Positions 1 to 5,565 of a stretch of DNA of 5,565 bases are shown piece by piece (the first letter of the stretch is position 1; each line of letters starts with the position of its first letter). The DNA is taken from assembly GCA_021790715.1 (NCBI GenBank), contig JAJYGK010000161.1:1-5565 (forward strand), given 5' to 3'. The translations under genes and the position numbers were made by a program. A model generated the notes under the pieces. It did not search any database. It saw nothing but the letters and a program-made list of their open reading frames with translations, and was not told where the DNA came from. This stretch comes from Chloroflexota bacterium. Its GTDB lineage: Bacteria; Chloroflexota; Limnocylindria; Limnocylindrales; CSP1-4.

Positions 1-2008
1 CTGCGCTCACCACGCGCCACAGGCGGGCCCCGAGTCCCCCCTCGATCGCCGAGAGGGCGAGCGCCACGGCCAGGCCGCCCGCGTCGACGCTCCGGGCGGA
101 AACGAACAGATCGTCCGCGGCGGCTTCCAGCAGGACTCGTTGGAGTGCGAGCTCGGCGGCCACGTCGAACGACGGCAGGCGCTCCTCCACCGCGGAGCCC
201 GCGAGGGCCGCGTACACCGATCCGGCCAGCCCGGGAACGGCCGCTCCCAGCAGCGCCACCCGGTCGCCATCCGCGCGGAACCCCGGCGCTCCCCGCCCGC
301 CCGCGCCGGCGACACCGACGGCGGCGACCTGCGTGGACGGGGCAGCCCGCCGGGCGGGGCCCACCTCGTCCAGGACGACCCGTGCGGCGGCCACCGCCAG
401 CCCGAGGCCGCGCGATGCCTCCGCGATGCCGCGCACGGCCTCCGTGAGCTGCCAGAACGCCTCGGGATCGGCAGGGGCGCCCGCCTCGATGACGACGCCG
501 AGCCCGGCCGGCTGCGCCCCGGCAGCGGACATGGCCCGCGACGCCGACGCCACGGCGAGCGCGGCCCCGCGGCGCGGATCGAGCAGCCCGACACCGTGCG
601 CGCCGTCCGTGGCGCAGGCGATCCCGGGCACCGCCGGATCGCGCGCCGGGGTGGGCGACGCGATGCCGAGGCCCGGCCCGGCGGCGTGCCGGGGATACGT
701 GGCGGTGTCGCCGGGACGTGGTCCGATGCGACAGCGGCTGCTCAGCTCCGGGCTGCCGAGCAGGCCGCGCAGCACGGCGCCGGGGTCCATGCCGCGGATT
801 GGCAGCCGGTCGGAGGCCCAGTCCGGCGCGCCCGGGGCGGGCGCCTGCCGGCGACGCCGCGGGGGATCCGCACGGCGCTGGACGGGAACGGAGTCGCCCA
901 CGAAGGCGGCGAGGGGGATGGCGGCGGCGATCTGTTCCGCGAAGAGCGACCCGGCGGCGGGCGGCGCAGCGGCGATCTGTTCCGCGGCGACCTGTTCGGC
1001 CGCCGTTCGCACCGCGACGGTCAGCATGCCGTCGGCGGTCACCCGGCCGATACGGGTCGGGCGCACGCCGCTCCCGGCGCAGGCCGAGATGGTCGCTGCC
1101 TCGGCGGCGATGGAGACGATCGCCAGCATCGAGGGCGGCCGCGCCGCGGTGAGCACTTCGATGTCCCGCGCATGCGCATCGGGGATCCCCGCGTCGGGGT
1201 CGGTGACGGTGCGGAGGGCATCGAGGTCGAGGGCGATCCCCAGCGACCCGGCCGCGGCGCGAGGAGCGCGCGTCTGTGCCGCCTCCCATGTCGCGTCCGC
1301 AGCCGCGCATGCGATGCCTCCGGGGCCGGGGCGCCACAGCACGGCGACGAGCCGTCGTCCCGCCAGGGCCCGGCCAACCGCGAGCAGCGGCGCGGGTCCG
1401 GCACCCGCGTCGGCCGTCAGCAGCAGCAGAATGTCGCCCGGCGCGGGAGCCCGGAGACCGGACTCGCGCGCCTCGTCCGCGACGCCGATCCCGATCACGC
1501 GGAGAGCATCCGCAGCGCCCCGGCGCAGCGCGACCTGCCCGCCCACCAGCGGCGCCCCGACGGCGGCGCCATGCGCGGCGACCTTGCGGAGCACGGCGGC
1601 CAGGCGTGCCGGGGCAGCGCCCTCGGTCTCGGGGTCGACGGTCACGGCGTCGACGAGCCCGAGGGGCCGTGCACCCAGGGCGGCCAGCTCACTCAGGGCA
1701 TCGGCGACCAGCCTGCCGGCCGCCTCGGGCGAGTCGAGCAGGCCCGGGCCGGTGCCCGATGCAAGCGATACGGCGAGCGGCGGCCCGTTCCCGGTCGGGA
1801 CCACGCCCGCGTGGCGCGCGCCCGTGATGCCCGCCAGGGAGAGGCCGGGCAGCGTCGCGAGGAGCGGCCGCACGCTCCGCGCCGAGCAGCGCTCGCTCCA
1901 GGCCGTCGCGAGGAGCGCGGCCTCGAGCTCGCCGGGATCGCGGCCGAGGACGCGGCTCGCCGCGTCCCGGTCCTCCGGGGAAAGTGCCGCCGGTCCGCGT
2001 CCGTACAT
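1..2008 (-). CDS. purL: Divergent PurL-family protein with lost active-site motifs (3' end outside window)
   Basis: The frame starts at ATG 2008, 15 bp after purB, stays open for 669 codons and leaves at the left edge, probably within about 60-70 codons of its end. It is a homologue of small-type PurL, which with PurS and PurQ turns FGAR, glutamine and ATP into FGAM. Family blocks kept: VLGRDP (20-25), WSERCSARS (37-45), AGVV (67-70), LGARPL (111-116), VGAPLVGG (150-157), LGIALDLD (256-263), IGRVTADG (320-327), LLDPRRGAALAVA (475-487), EAFWQLTEAVRGIAEASRGLG (516-536) and GGLAVALALSAIEGGLGA (644-661). Catalytic and ligand motifs are replaced: Arg40 for the SEHCS histidine, SLASGTGPG (81-89) for KIESHNHPS, Glu107 for a metal Asp, WRPGPGG (225-231) for QDLGAGG, LTAARPPSML (286-295) for LSESQERML, AARVVLDE (541-548) for SGNVSLYN, and SARSVDAGG (637-645) for SAHDVSDGG. 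The GRDGI region is about 30 residues short. Family membership is confident; FGAM synthase activity is doubtful, so the symbol marks homology only. Confidence 0.85.
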   Translation of the reverse strand, partial: MYGRGPAALSPEDRDAASRVLGRDPGELEAALLATAWSERCSARSVRPLLATLPGLSLAGITGARHAGVVPTGNGPPLAVSLASGTGPGLLDSPEAAGRLVADALSELAALGARPLGLVDAVTVDPETEGAAPARLAAVLRKVAAHGAAVGAPLVGGQVALRRGAADALRVIGIGVADEARESGLRAPAPGDILLLLTADAGAGPAPLLAVGRALAGRRLVAVLWRPGPGGIACAAADATWEAAQTRAPRAAAGSLGIALDLDALRTVTDPDAGIPDAHARDIEVLTAARPPSMLAIVSIAAEAATISACAGSGVRPTRIGRVTADGMLTVAVRTAAEQVAAEQIAAAPPAAGSLFAEQIAAAIPLAAFVGDSVPVQRRADPPRRRRQAPAPGAPDWASDRLPIRGMDPGAVLRGLLGSPELSSRCRIGPRPGDTATYPRHAAGPGLGIASPTPARDPAVPGIACATDGAHGVGLLDPRRGAALAVASASRAMSAAGAQPAGLGVVIEAGAPADPEAFWQLTEAVRGIAEASRGLGLAVAAARVVLDEVGPARRAAPSTQVAAVGVAGAGGRGAPGFRADGDRVALLGAAVPGLAGSVYAALAGSAVEERLPSFDVAAELALQRVLLEAAADDLFVSARSVDAGGLAVALALSAIEGGLGARLWRVVSA
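924..1000 (-). repeat. In-frame degenerate repeat coding for AEQ(I/V)AA
   Basis: An 18-base unit (plus strand gcggcgatctgttccgcg) occurs exactly at 924-941 and 969-986, with a third copy differing at two places at 984-1000. The copies are 45 and 15 bases apart, so all stay in the reading frame of the PurL-like gene and encode AEQVAAEQIAA (residues 337-347) and AEQIAAA (357-363). They fall in the stretch between the two PurL halves, where the family has a variable linker. Small duplication by slippage or unequal exchange is the simplest explanation. Confidence 0.7.
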
Positions 2009-2012
2009 CCGA

Positions 2013-2022
2013 GCCCTCCCCC
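2013..2022 (-). promoter_or_regulatory. Ribosome-binding site of the PurL-like gene
   Basis: In the 15-base gap after the purB stop the minus strand reads GGGGGAGGG followed by a short spacer and ATG at 2008. GGAGG ends seven bases before the ATG, which is ideal spacing. This supports the chosen start and active translation of the gene. Confidence 0.75.
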
Positions 2023-2023
2023 G

Positions 2024-3331
2024 TCAGCCGTCCGCCGGAATGAGCCGGTCCAGGCGGCCGACGATCGCCGGGGCATGGCGGATGAAGGCCGCGTCGTCGA
2101 AGCATGCCGCCAGCGCCTGCGGCGTGACGGCCGCGGCGTCCGGATCGGCCGCCAGCAGCTCGGCGAACGGACGGCGCTCGTCCGCCGCACGCAGCGCGTT
2201 CCGCTGGACGATCGCGTACGCCGCGTCGCGCGACATCCCGCCCTCGACGAGCGCCAGAAGGACGCGGCTCGAGGCATGGAGCCCGAGCCCGTGCTCGAGG
2301 TTCTCGCGCATCCGCTCGGGACGGACCACCAGCCCGTCGACCAGCCTCGTGAACGTGACGAGCATGTAGTCGAGCAGGATCGTGGCATCCGGCAGCGCCA
2401 CCCGCTCCACGGAGGAGTGGCTGATGTCCCGCTCGTGCCAGAGCGCCTGGTCTTCGAACCCGGCCTGCGCGTAGCCGCGCAGCAGGCGCGCGAGTCCGGC
2501 GAGGCGCTCGCTGCGGATGGGATTCCGCTTGTGGGGCATCGCGCTGGAGCCGCGCTGGCCCTCGCGGAACGGCTCGGCGACCTCGGCGATCTCCGTGTGC
2601 GCCAGGTTCCGCACCTCCGTCGCGAAGCGCTCGATCGACCCGCCGGTCACGGCGATCGCGGCGAGGAACGCGGCGTGCCGGTCGCGCTGGACGATCTGCG
2701 TGCTGACCGGATCGGCCGCCAGCCCCAGCTCGGTCATCACCTCCGCCTCGATCTCCGGCTCCACGTGACTGTACGTGCCCACCGGACCCGAGAGCTTCCC
2801 CGTCGCGATCTCCTCCGCGGCGACGGCGATCCGCCGGCGGTCGCGGTCGAGCTCGAACGCCCAGCCGGCGAGCTTGGCGCCGAAGGTCGTGGGCTCGGCG
2901 TGGACGGAGTGCGTGCGGCCCATCATCACGGTCCCGGCGTGCTCGCGGGCGCGACGGACCACGGCGACGACGGCCTCGTCGACGTCGTGCAGCAGCCGGT
3001 CGGCGGCCGCCCGGCACTGCAGGGCGAGAGCCGTGTCGAGCACGTCGCTGCTGGTCAGGCCGAGATGCAGGAAACGGCCGTCGGGGCCGACGGTCTCGGC
3101 GACCTGGCTCACGAACGCGGCGACGTCGTGATCGGTGACCTGCTCCAGCTCCGCGATCCGCGCCACGTCGACCCGTGACCGCGCCTCGATCGCGGCCGCA
3201 GCCCCGGCGGGCACGAGCCCGTGCCGGGCCTGGACACGGACGACGGCGCGCTCCACCCGGAGCATCGCCTCGAAGCGGGCCTGATCCGTCCAGATGGCAC
3301 CCATCCCGGGGAGCGTGTAGCGGGGGATCAT
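2024..3331 (-). CDS. purB: Adenylosuccinate lyase PurB
   Basis: Fumarase/aspartase-superfamily enzyme that removes fumarate twice in purine synthesis: from SAICAR to give AICAR, and from adenylosuccinate to give AMP. At 435 residues it has the normal length of the short bacterial type (about 430). Visible motifs are MIPRYTLPGM at the N-terminus (typical of this group), TDHDV at 66-70 with His68, GLTSSDVLDT at 91-100 (substrate loop), MGRTHSVHAEPTTFG at 137-151 with His141, and the superfamily signature GSSAMPHKRNP at 261-271, which carries the mobile-loop serines 262/263 and Lys268. His68 and His141 fall at the positions expected from the B. subtilis enzyme. The same frame stays open far upstream, but that part lies antiphase inside purA and has no similarity, so ATG at 3331 is the start. 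It probably forms a homotetramer, as the family does. It looks fully functional and acts directly on the PurA product. Confidence 0.97.
   Translation of the reverse strand: MIPRYTLPGMGAIWTDQARFEAMLRVERAVVRVQARHGLVPAGAAAAIEARSRVDVARIAELEQVTDHDVAAFVSQVAETVGPDGRFLHLGLTSSDVLDTALALQCRAAADRLLHDVDEAVVAVVRRAREHAGTVMMGRTHSVHAEPTTFGAKLAGWAFELDRDRRRIAVAAEEIATGKLSGPVGTYSHVEPEIEAEVMTELGLAADPVSTQIVQRDRHAAFLAAIAVTGGSIERFATEVRNLAHTEIAEVAEPFREGQRGSSAMPHKRNPIRSERLAGLARLLRGYAQAGFEDQALWHERDISHSSVERVALPDATILLDYMLVTFTRLVDGLVVRPERMRENLEHGLGLHASSRVLLALVEGGMSRDAAYAIVQRNALRAADERRPFAELLAADPDAAAVTPQALAACFDDAAFIRHAPAIVGRLDRLIPADG
3328..3331 (-). other. purA stop / purB start overlap (ATGA)
   Basis: The minus-strand bases ATGA hold both the purB start (ATG, 3331-3329) and the purA stop (TGA, 3330-3328). 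The 20 bases before the ATG contain no purine-rich Shine-Dalgarno match. Ribosomes finishing purA therefore probably restart on purB, which would tie the two levels together. Confidence 0.8.
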
Positions 3332-4710
3332 GGCGCGTCCACGGGCGCTCCCGGAGACGATCCCGCGCGCCCGGGCCCACCGGCTTCCCCGCCTCCGGCC
3401 CACCCCGGTCCCGCGACCGTCGCCCGCCGCGGCCGCTCGCGGCGCAGGATCGTCGCCTGCCGGTCCGCGCCCACGCTCACGATCGAGATCGGGACGCCGG
3501 CCAGCCCCTCGAGCACGTCGACGTACCGCCGCGCGGCCGCCGGCAGGTCCTCCGCCCGCCGGATCCCCGAGACGTCCTCGTCCCATCCCTCGAACGCCTC
3601 GTAGACCGGCTCGGCCCGGGCCAGCAGGTCCGGCGACGAGGGCAGCCGTTCGACGATCCTGCCGTCGATCCGGTAGGCGACGCAGAGGCGGACCTCGGGC
3701 AGGCCCGACAGGATGTCGAGCTTGTTCAGCATGATGCTCGTCACGCTGTTGATCGCGACCGCGTGCCGCAGCGGGACGGCGTCGAACCAGCCGCACCGCC
3801 GCCGCCGCCCGGTGGTCGTGCCGAACTCGTGGCCCCGCTCGAGCAGGTGACGCCCCGTCTCGTCGTCGAGCTCGGTCGGGAACGGCCCGGAACCGACGCG
3901 CGTGGCGTAGGCCTTCATGACGCCGATCACCTCGTCGACCTGCAGGGGTCCCACGCCGCCGCCGGTGCACGCACCGCCCGCGATCGGGTTCGAGCTCGTC
4001 ACGTATGGATAGGTGCCGTGGTCGAGATCGAGGAGCGTCCCCTGGGCGCCCTCGAGGAGCACGTGCAGCCCGCGCGCCAGCGCGTCCTGGACGAGGGCCG
4101 TGGTGTCGACGATGTGCGGACGGAGGCGCTCGCCCCAGTCGGTCGCGCGCGCCACCAGGTCGTCGAGCTCGAACGGCTCGAGCCCGTGCGTCTGCACGAG
4201 CACGGCGTTCTTCTCCGGCAGGATCCGCTCGAGCCTGGTGCGGAGCGCGCCCGGCTCGAGCAGGTCGGCCATGCGAACGCCGATGCGCCAGGCGCGGTCG
4301 GCGTAGGCCGGCCCGATGCCCCGGCGCGTCGTGCCGATCTCCTCGCCGGCGAGCCGCGCCTCCATCGCGCCATCCAGGGCGACGTGATAGGGCATGATCA
4401 CGTGCGCCGCCTCGCTGACGCGGACGTTCGCGGTCCCGACGCCGCGCTCCTCGAGCATCGCCATCTCGTCGAGCAGGGTCTGCGGGTTCACCACCACCCC
4501 GTTGCCGATGACGGGCGTGATGTGCGGGTACAGGACGCCGCTCGGGACCAGGTGGAGCTTGAAGACGGAGTCGCCGATGACGATCGTGTGGCCCGCGTTG
4601 TCGCCGCCCTGGTAGCGCACGACGACGGCGACCGACTCGGCGAGCAGGTCGGTGGTCTTGCCCTTGCCCTCGTCGCCCCACTGGAGCCCGACGATCACTG
4701 TCGCGGCCAC
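3328..4710 (-). CDS. purA: Adenylosuccinate synthetase PurA
   Basis: Cytoplasmic enzyme that joins IMP and aspartate using GTP to give adenylosuccinate, the first of two steps from IMP to AMP. The family hallmarks are present in order: VGLQWGDEGKGK at 7-18 with the catalytic-base position Asp13, GGDNAGHT at 35-42 with His41, GTTRRGIGPAY at 126-136, EGAQGTLLDLDHGTYPYVTSSN at 220-241, TRVGSGPFPTEL at 270-281, TTTGRRRRCGW at 298-308 (IMP- and aspartate-loop arginines), NKLDIL at 329-334 and the terminal SVGADR block at 412-417. Positions 13 and 41 match E. coli numbering. The start is GTG at 4710, chosen because a good ribosome-binding site precedes it and the core motif begins at the usual distance. 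At 460 residues it is about 30 longer than typical; residues 425-460 are a Gly/Pro/Ala-rich tail with no family counterpart. Its TGA overlaps the purB ATG by four bases. Catalytically it looks complete. Confidence 0.97.
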   Translation of the reverse strand: MAATVIVGLQWGDEGKGKTTDLLAESVAVVVRYQGGDNAGHTIVIGDSVFKLHLVPSGVLYPHITPVIGNGVVVNPQTLLDEMAMLEERGVGTANVRVSEAAHVIMPYHVALDGAMEARLAGEEIGTTRRGIGPAYADRAWRIGVRMADLLEPGALRTRLERILPEKNAVLVQTHGLEPFELDDLVARATDWGERLRPHIVDTTALVQDALARGLHVLLEGAQGTLLDLDHGTYPYVTSSNPIAGGACTGGGVGPLQVDEVIGVMKAYATRVGSGPFPTELDDETGRHLLERGHEFGTTTGRRRRCGWFDAVPLRHAVAINSVTSIMLNKLDILSGLPEVRLCVAYRIDGRIVERLPSSPDLLARAEPVYEAFEGWDEDVSGIRRAEDLPAAARRYVDVLEGLAGVPISIVSVGADRQATILRRERPRRATVAGPGWAGGGEAGGPGRAGSSPGAPVDAP

Positions 4711-4711
4711 G

Positions 4712-4724
4712 TCACCTCTCCCCT
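4712..4724 (-). promoter_or_regulatory. Ribosome-binding site of purA
   Basis: On the minus strand the bases AGGGGAGAGGTGAC directly precede the GTG start at 4710. GAGGTGA matches the 16S 3' end well, with the AGG four bases before the start codon. The purine-rich stretch just upstream gives a more usual spacing. This supports GTG at 4710 as the start rather than the GTG at codon 5. Confidence 0.7.
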
Positions 4725-4744
4725 GCCCTGCGCCGTGTCGGTCC

Positions 4745-4768
4745 CTGCCGCACGCATGGTACCGGCAG
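4745..4768. repeat. Short inverted repeat upstream of purA
   Basis: CTGCCG at 4745-4750 is repeated inverted as CGGCAG at 4763-4768, leaving a 12-base centre that includes the palindrome GGTACC (4759-4764) and the only TACCAT-like hexamer of the spacer. The stem is only 6 bp and does not extend in either direction. In DNA this GC-rich such repeats arise easily by chance. It could be an operator half-site pair or a small leader hairpin, but nothing further supports this. Confidence 0.25.
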
Positions 4769-4800
4769 CGCCGCTCAGGACGCCGTGTGCCGCCCGGCGA

Positions 4801-5565
4801 TCACCCGGCGAGCTGCGCGGCAAGCGCCTCCGGCTCCGTCACGGGTTGCCGGCAGGCGAAATCGCGGCACACGAACGCGGTGGGGAGCCCGTGCAGCGCG
4901 AAACGACTCTGCAGCAGCTCGATCCGGCTGCCGGCCGGATCCGCGCTCAGCGCCACCACGCGCCGCGGCTGCAGCCCGCGGGTCGCGACGGCCAGGAGGG
5001 CACGGGTGGCCGGGTCGGACGGGTCGCCCACGATCGCCACCTCCGCGATGGGGTGCGCGGCCAGGTCAAGTGCCTGCAGCCAGGCCGCGAACGCGACCGG
5101 GTACCGGGCCGCGACCGGGGCGACGCGCTCGAGCGCGGCCTCGGCGGTCGCGCGGTACCGCACCTCGCCCGTCAGCGCCGCGAGCCGGAGCAGCACCGAC
5201 GCGATCACGGCCCCGCCGGACGGCACGGCGTTGTCCTCGATCGACCGCGGCCGGGCGATGAGCCGCTCGTGGTCGTCCGCGGTGTCCCAGAACCCGCCCG
5301 CGGGGTCGGCGAAGCGGGCGAGCACGATCTCCGCCAGGTCGCGCGCGGCCACGAACCACCGTTCGTCGAACGTCGCGCGGTAGAGCGCGAGGAGTCCGTC
5401 CGCGAGCAGCGCGTGGTCCTCGAGCATCCCCGGGCCACTGGTCCGGCCGGCGCGCCAGGCCCTCGCAAGGCGCCCGTCGGCGCAGCGAAGGAGCGCCAGC
5501 GCCGCCTCGGCCGCGCGGCCGGCCGCCGCGAGGTCGGCATCGCTTCCCAGGACCCGGCCCACGTC
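4801..5565 (-). CDS. YyaL / DUF255-family protein, C-terminal part only
   Basis: This is the last 254 codons of a longer gene that enters from the right edge; the first codon seen (GAC) is internal, and the TGA stop is at 4803-4801. In this family (YyaL/SSP411/SPATA20 type, usually about 650-700 residues) an N-terminal thioredoxin-like DUF255 domain is followed by an alpha/alpha-barrel resembling sugar epimerases and hydrolases. The thioredoxin part lies outside the window. What is seen is barrel-type sequence, numbering from the edge: a GxxEDHALLADGLLALY-like helix around 45-62, a block near 111-118 (DNAVPSGG, family DGALPSGN-like), helices with LLRLAALTGEVRYR at 125-138, VAIVGDPSDPATRALL around 166-181, and the characteristic C-terminal FVCRDFACRQPVT at 231-243 with two cysteines (233, 238). 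The biochemical function of the family is poorly known, so no reaction is assigned. It lies 90 bp upstream of purA on the same strand; a functional link to purine synthesis is not evident. Confidence 0.8.
   Translation of the reverse strand, partial: DVGRVLGSDADLAAAGRAAEAALALLRCADGRLARAWRAGRTSGPGMLEDHALLADGLLALYRATFDERWFVAARDLAEIVLARFADPAGGFWDTADDHERLIARPRSIEDNAVPSGGAVIASVLLRLAALTGEVRYRATAEAALERVAPVAARYPVAFAAWLQALDLAAHPIAEVAIVGDPSDPATRALLAVATRGLQPRRVVALSADPAGSRIELLQSRFALHGLPTAFVCRDFACRQPVTEPEALAAQLAG

Larger units (their letters stand above)
4711..4800 (-). other. Intergenic spacer upstream of purA, possible promoter region
   Basis: This is the only gap in the window long enough to hold a promoter for the purA-purB-purL-like run. 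On the minus strand it contains a weak -10-like TACCAT (4761-4756), but I find no convincing -35 element at a normal distance. It also holds a 6-bp inverted repeat (4745-4768) and the purA ribosome-binding site at its 3' end. There is no T-rich tract after a hairpin, so I do not call a terminator for the upstream gene. Read-through from the upstream gene is equally possible. Confidence 0.3.

Noticed and set aside
1..2008. PurL-like gene as a decayed pseudogene.
   Set aside because: All 669 visible codons are open with no frameshift, a good ribosome-binding site precedes the start, similarity stays in one frame from end to end, and the GC-rich codon pattern is the same as in purA and purB. Loss is limited to ligand motifs.
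140..3178. A 1012-codon open frame on the plus strand.
   Set aside because: It lies opposite purB and the PurL-like gene, whose translations match known families across the same span. Its own product is Arg/Gly-rich with no recognisable domain. Long antisense frames are expected in DNA this GC-rich.
1689..3380. A long minus-strand frame overlapping purB and the start of the PurL-like gene.
   Set aside because: It is out of phase with both genes, its translation is Arg/Gly/Pro-rich, and it has no ribosome-binding site or motif.
3332..4681. Extension of the purB frame upstream by 450 codons, suggesting a large fusion protein.
   Set aside because: The extra part is purA read in a wrong frame, Arg-rich and without similarity, and the family N-terminus begins exactly at ATG 3331.
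4698..4710. Alternative purA start at the GTG of codon 5.
   Set aside because: It would sit too far from the AGAGGTGA ribosome-binding sequence, which points to GTG 4710.
4756..4784. A sigma-70-type promoter for purA using TACCAT as -10.
   Set aside because: No TTGACA-like hexamer lies 16-18 bases upstream; the hexamer alone is too weak to call.
4781..4799. CGCCG / CGGCG inverted repeat after the YyaL-like stop as a terminator.
   Set aside because: The stem has five base pairs, the loop is nine bases, and no T-run follows on the minus strand.

Overview
The window is very GC-rich DNA carrying four genes, all on the minus strand and read from right to left. The order of transcription is: the C-terminal part of a YyaL/DUF255-type protein (4801-5565, upstream part outside the window), purA (3328-4710), purB (2024-3331), and a large reading frame of the PurL family that starts at 2008 and runs off the left edge. 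The packing is tight: 90 bp before purA, a 4-base ATGA overlap between purA and purB, and 15 bp between purB and the PurL-like gene. The last three genes therefore look like one purine operon. No RNA gene, mobile element, CRISPR array or clear terminator is visible. The base composition and dense bacterial gene packing fit a GC-rich lineage such as Chloroflexota (Limnocylindria-like) or a deep Actinomycetota group. That placement is an inference and is not decided by the sequence.

PurA and PurB look ordinary and catalytically complete. Together they convert IMP to AMP, and PurB also acts one step before AICAR in the de novo pathway. PurA has an unusual Gly/Pro/Ala-rich tail of about 36 residues that runs into the purB start. 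purB has no recognisable ribosome-binding site and probably depends on translational coupling to purA.

The most interesting object is the PurL-family protein (669 codons visible, no in-frame stop or frameshift). It aligns with small-type PurL (FGAM synthase, the enzyme that works with PurS and PurQ) along its whole visible length and keeps fold-type blocks such as LGR, WSE.CS, GARP, LDP.RGAALAVA and GGLAVALA. However, nearly every catalytic, ATP-binding, metal-binding or FGAR-binding motif I can place in either half is replaced, often in gap-free alignment. KIESHNHPS has become SLASGTGPG, SEHCSYKS has become SERCSARS, and SGNVSLYNE has become AARVVLDEV. It also lacks about 30 residues around the GRDGI motif and has one lysine and one asparagine in 669 residues. 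The frame is intact, has a good ribosome-binding site and keeps the composition of its neighbours. It therefore looks like a maintained PurL pseudoenzyme or a repurposed paralogue rather than a decaying gene.
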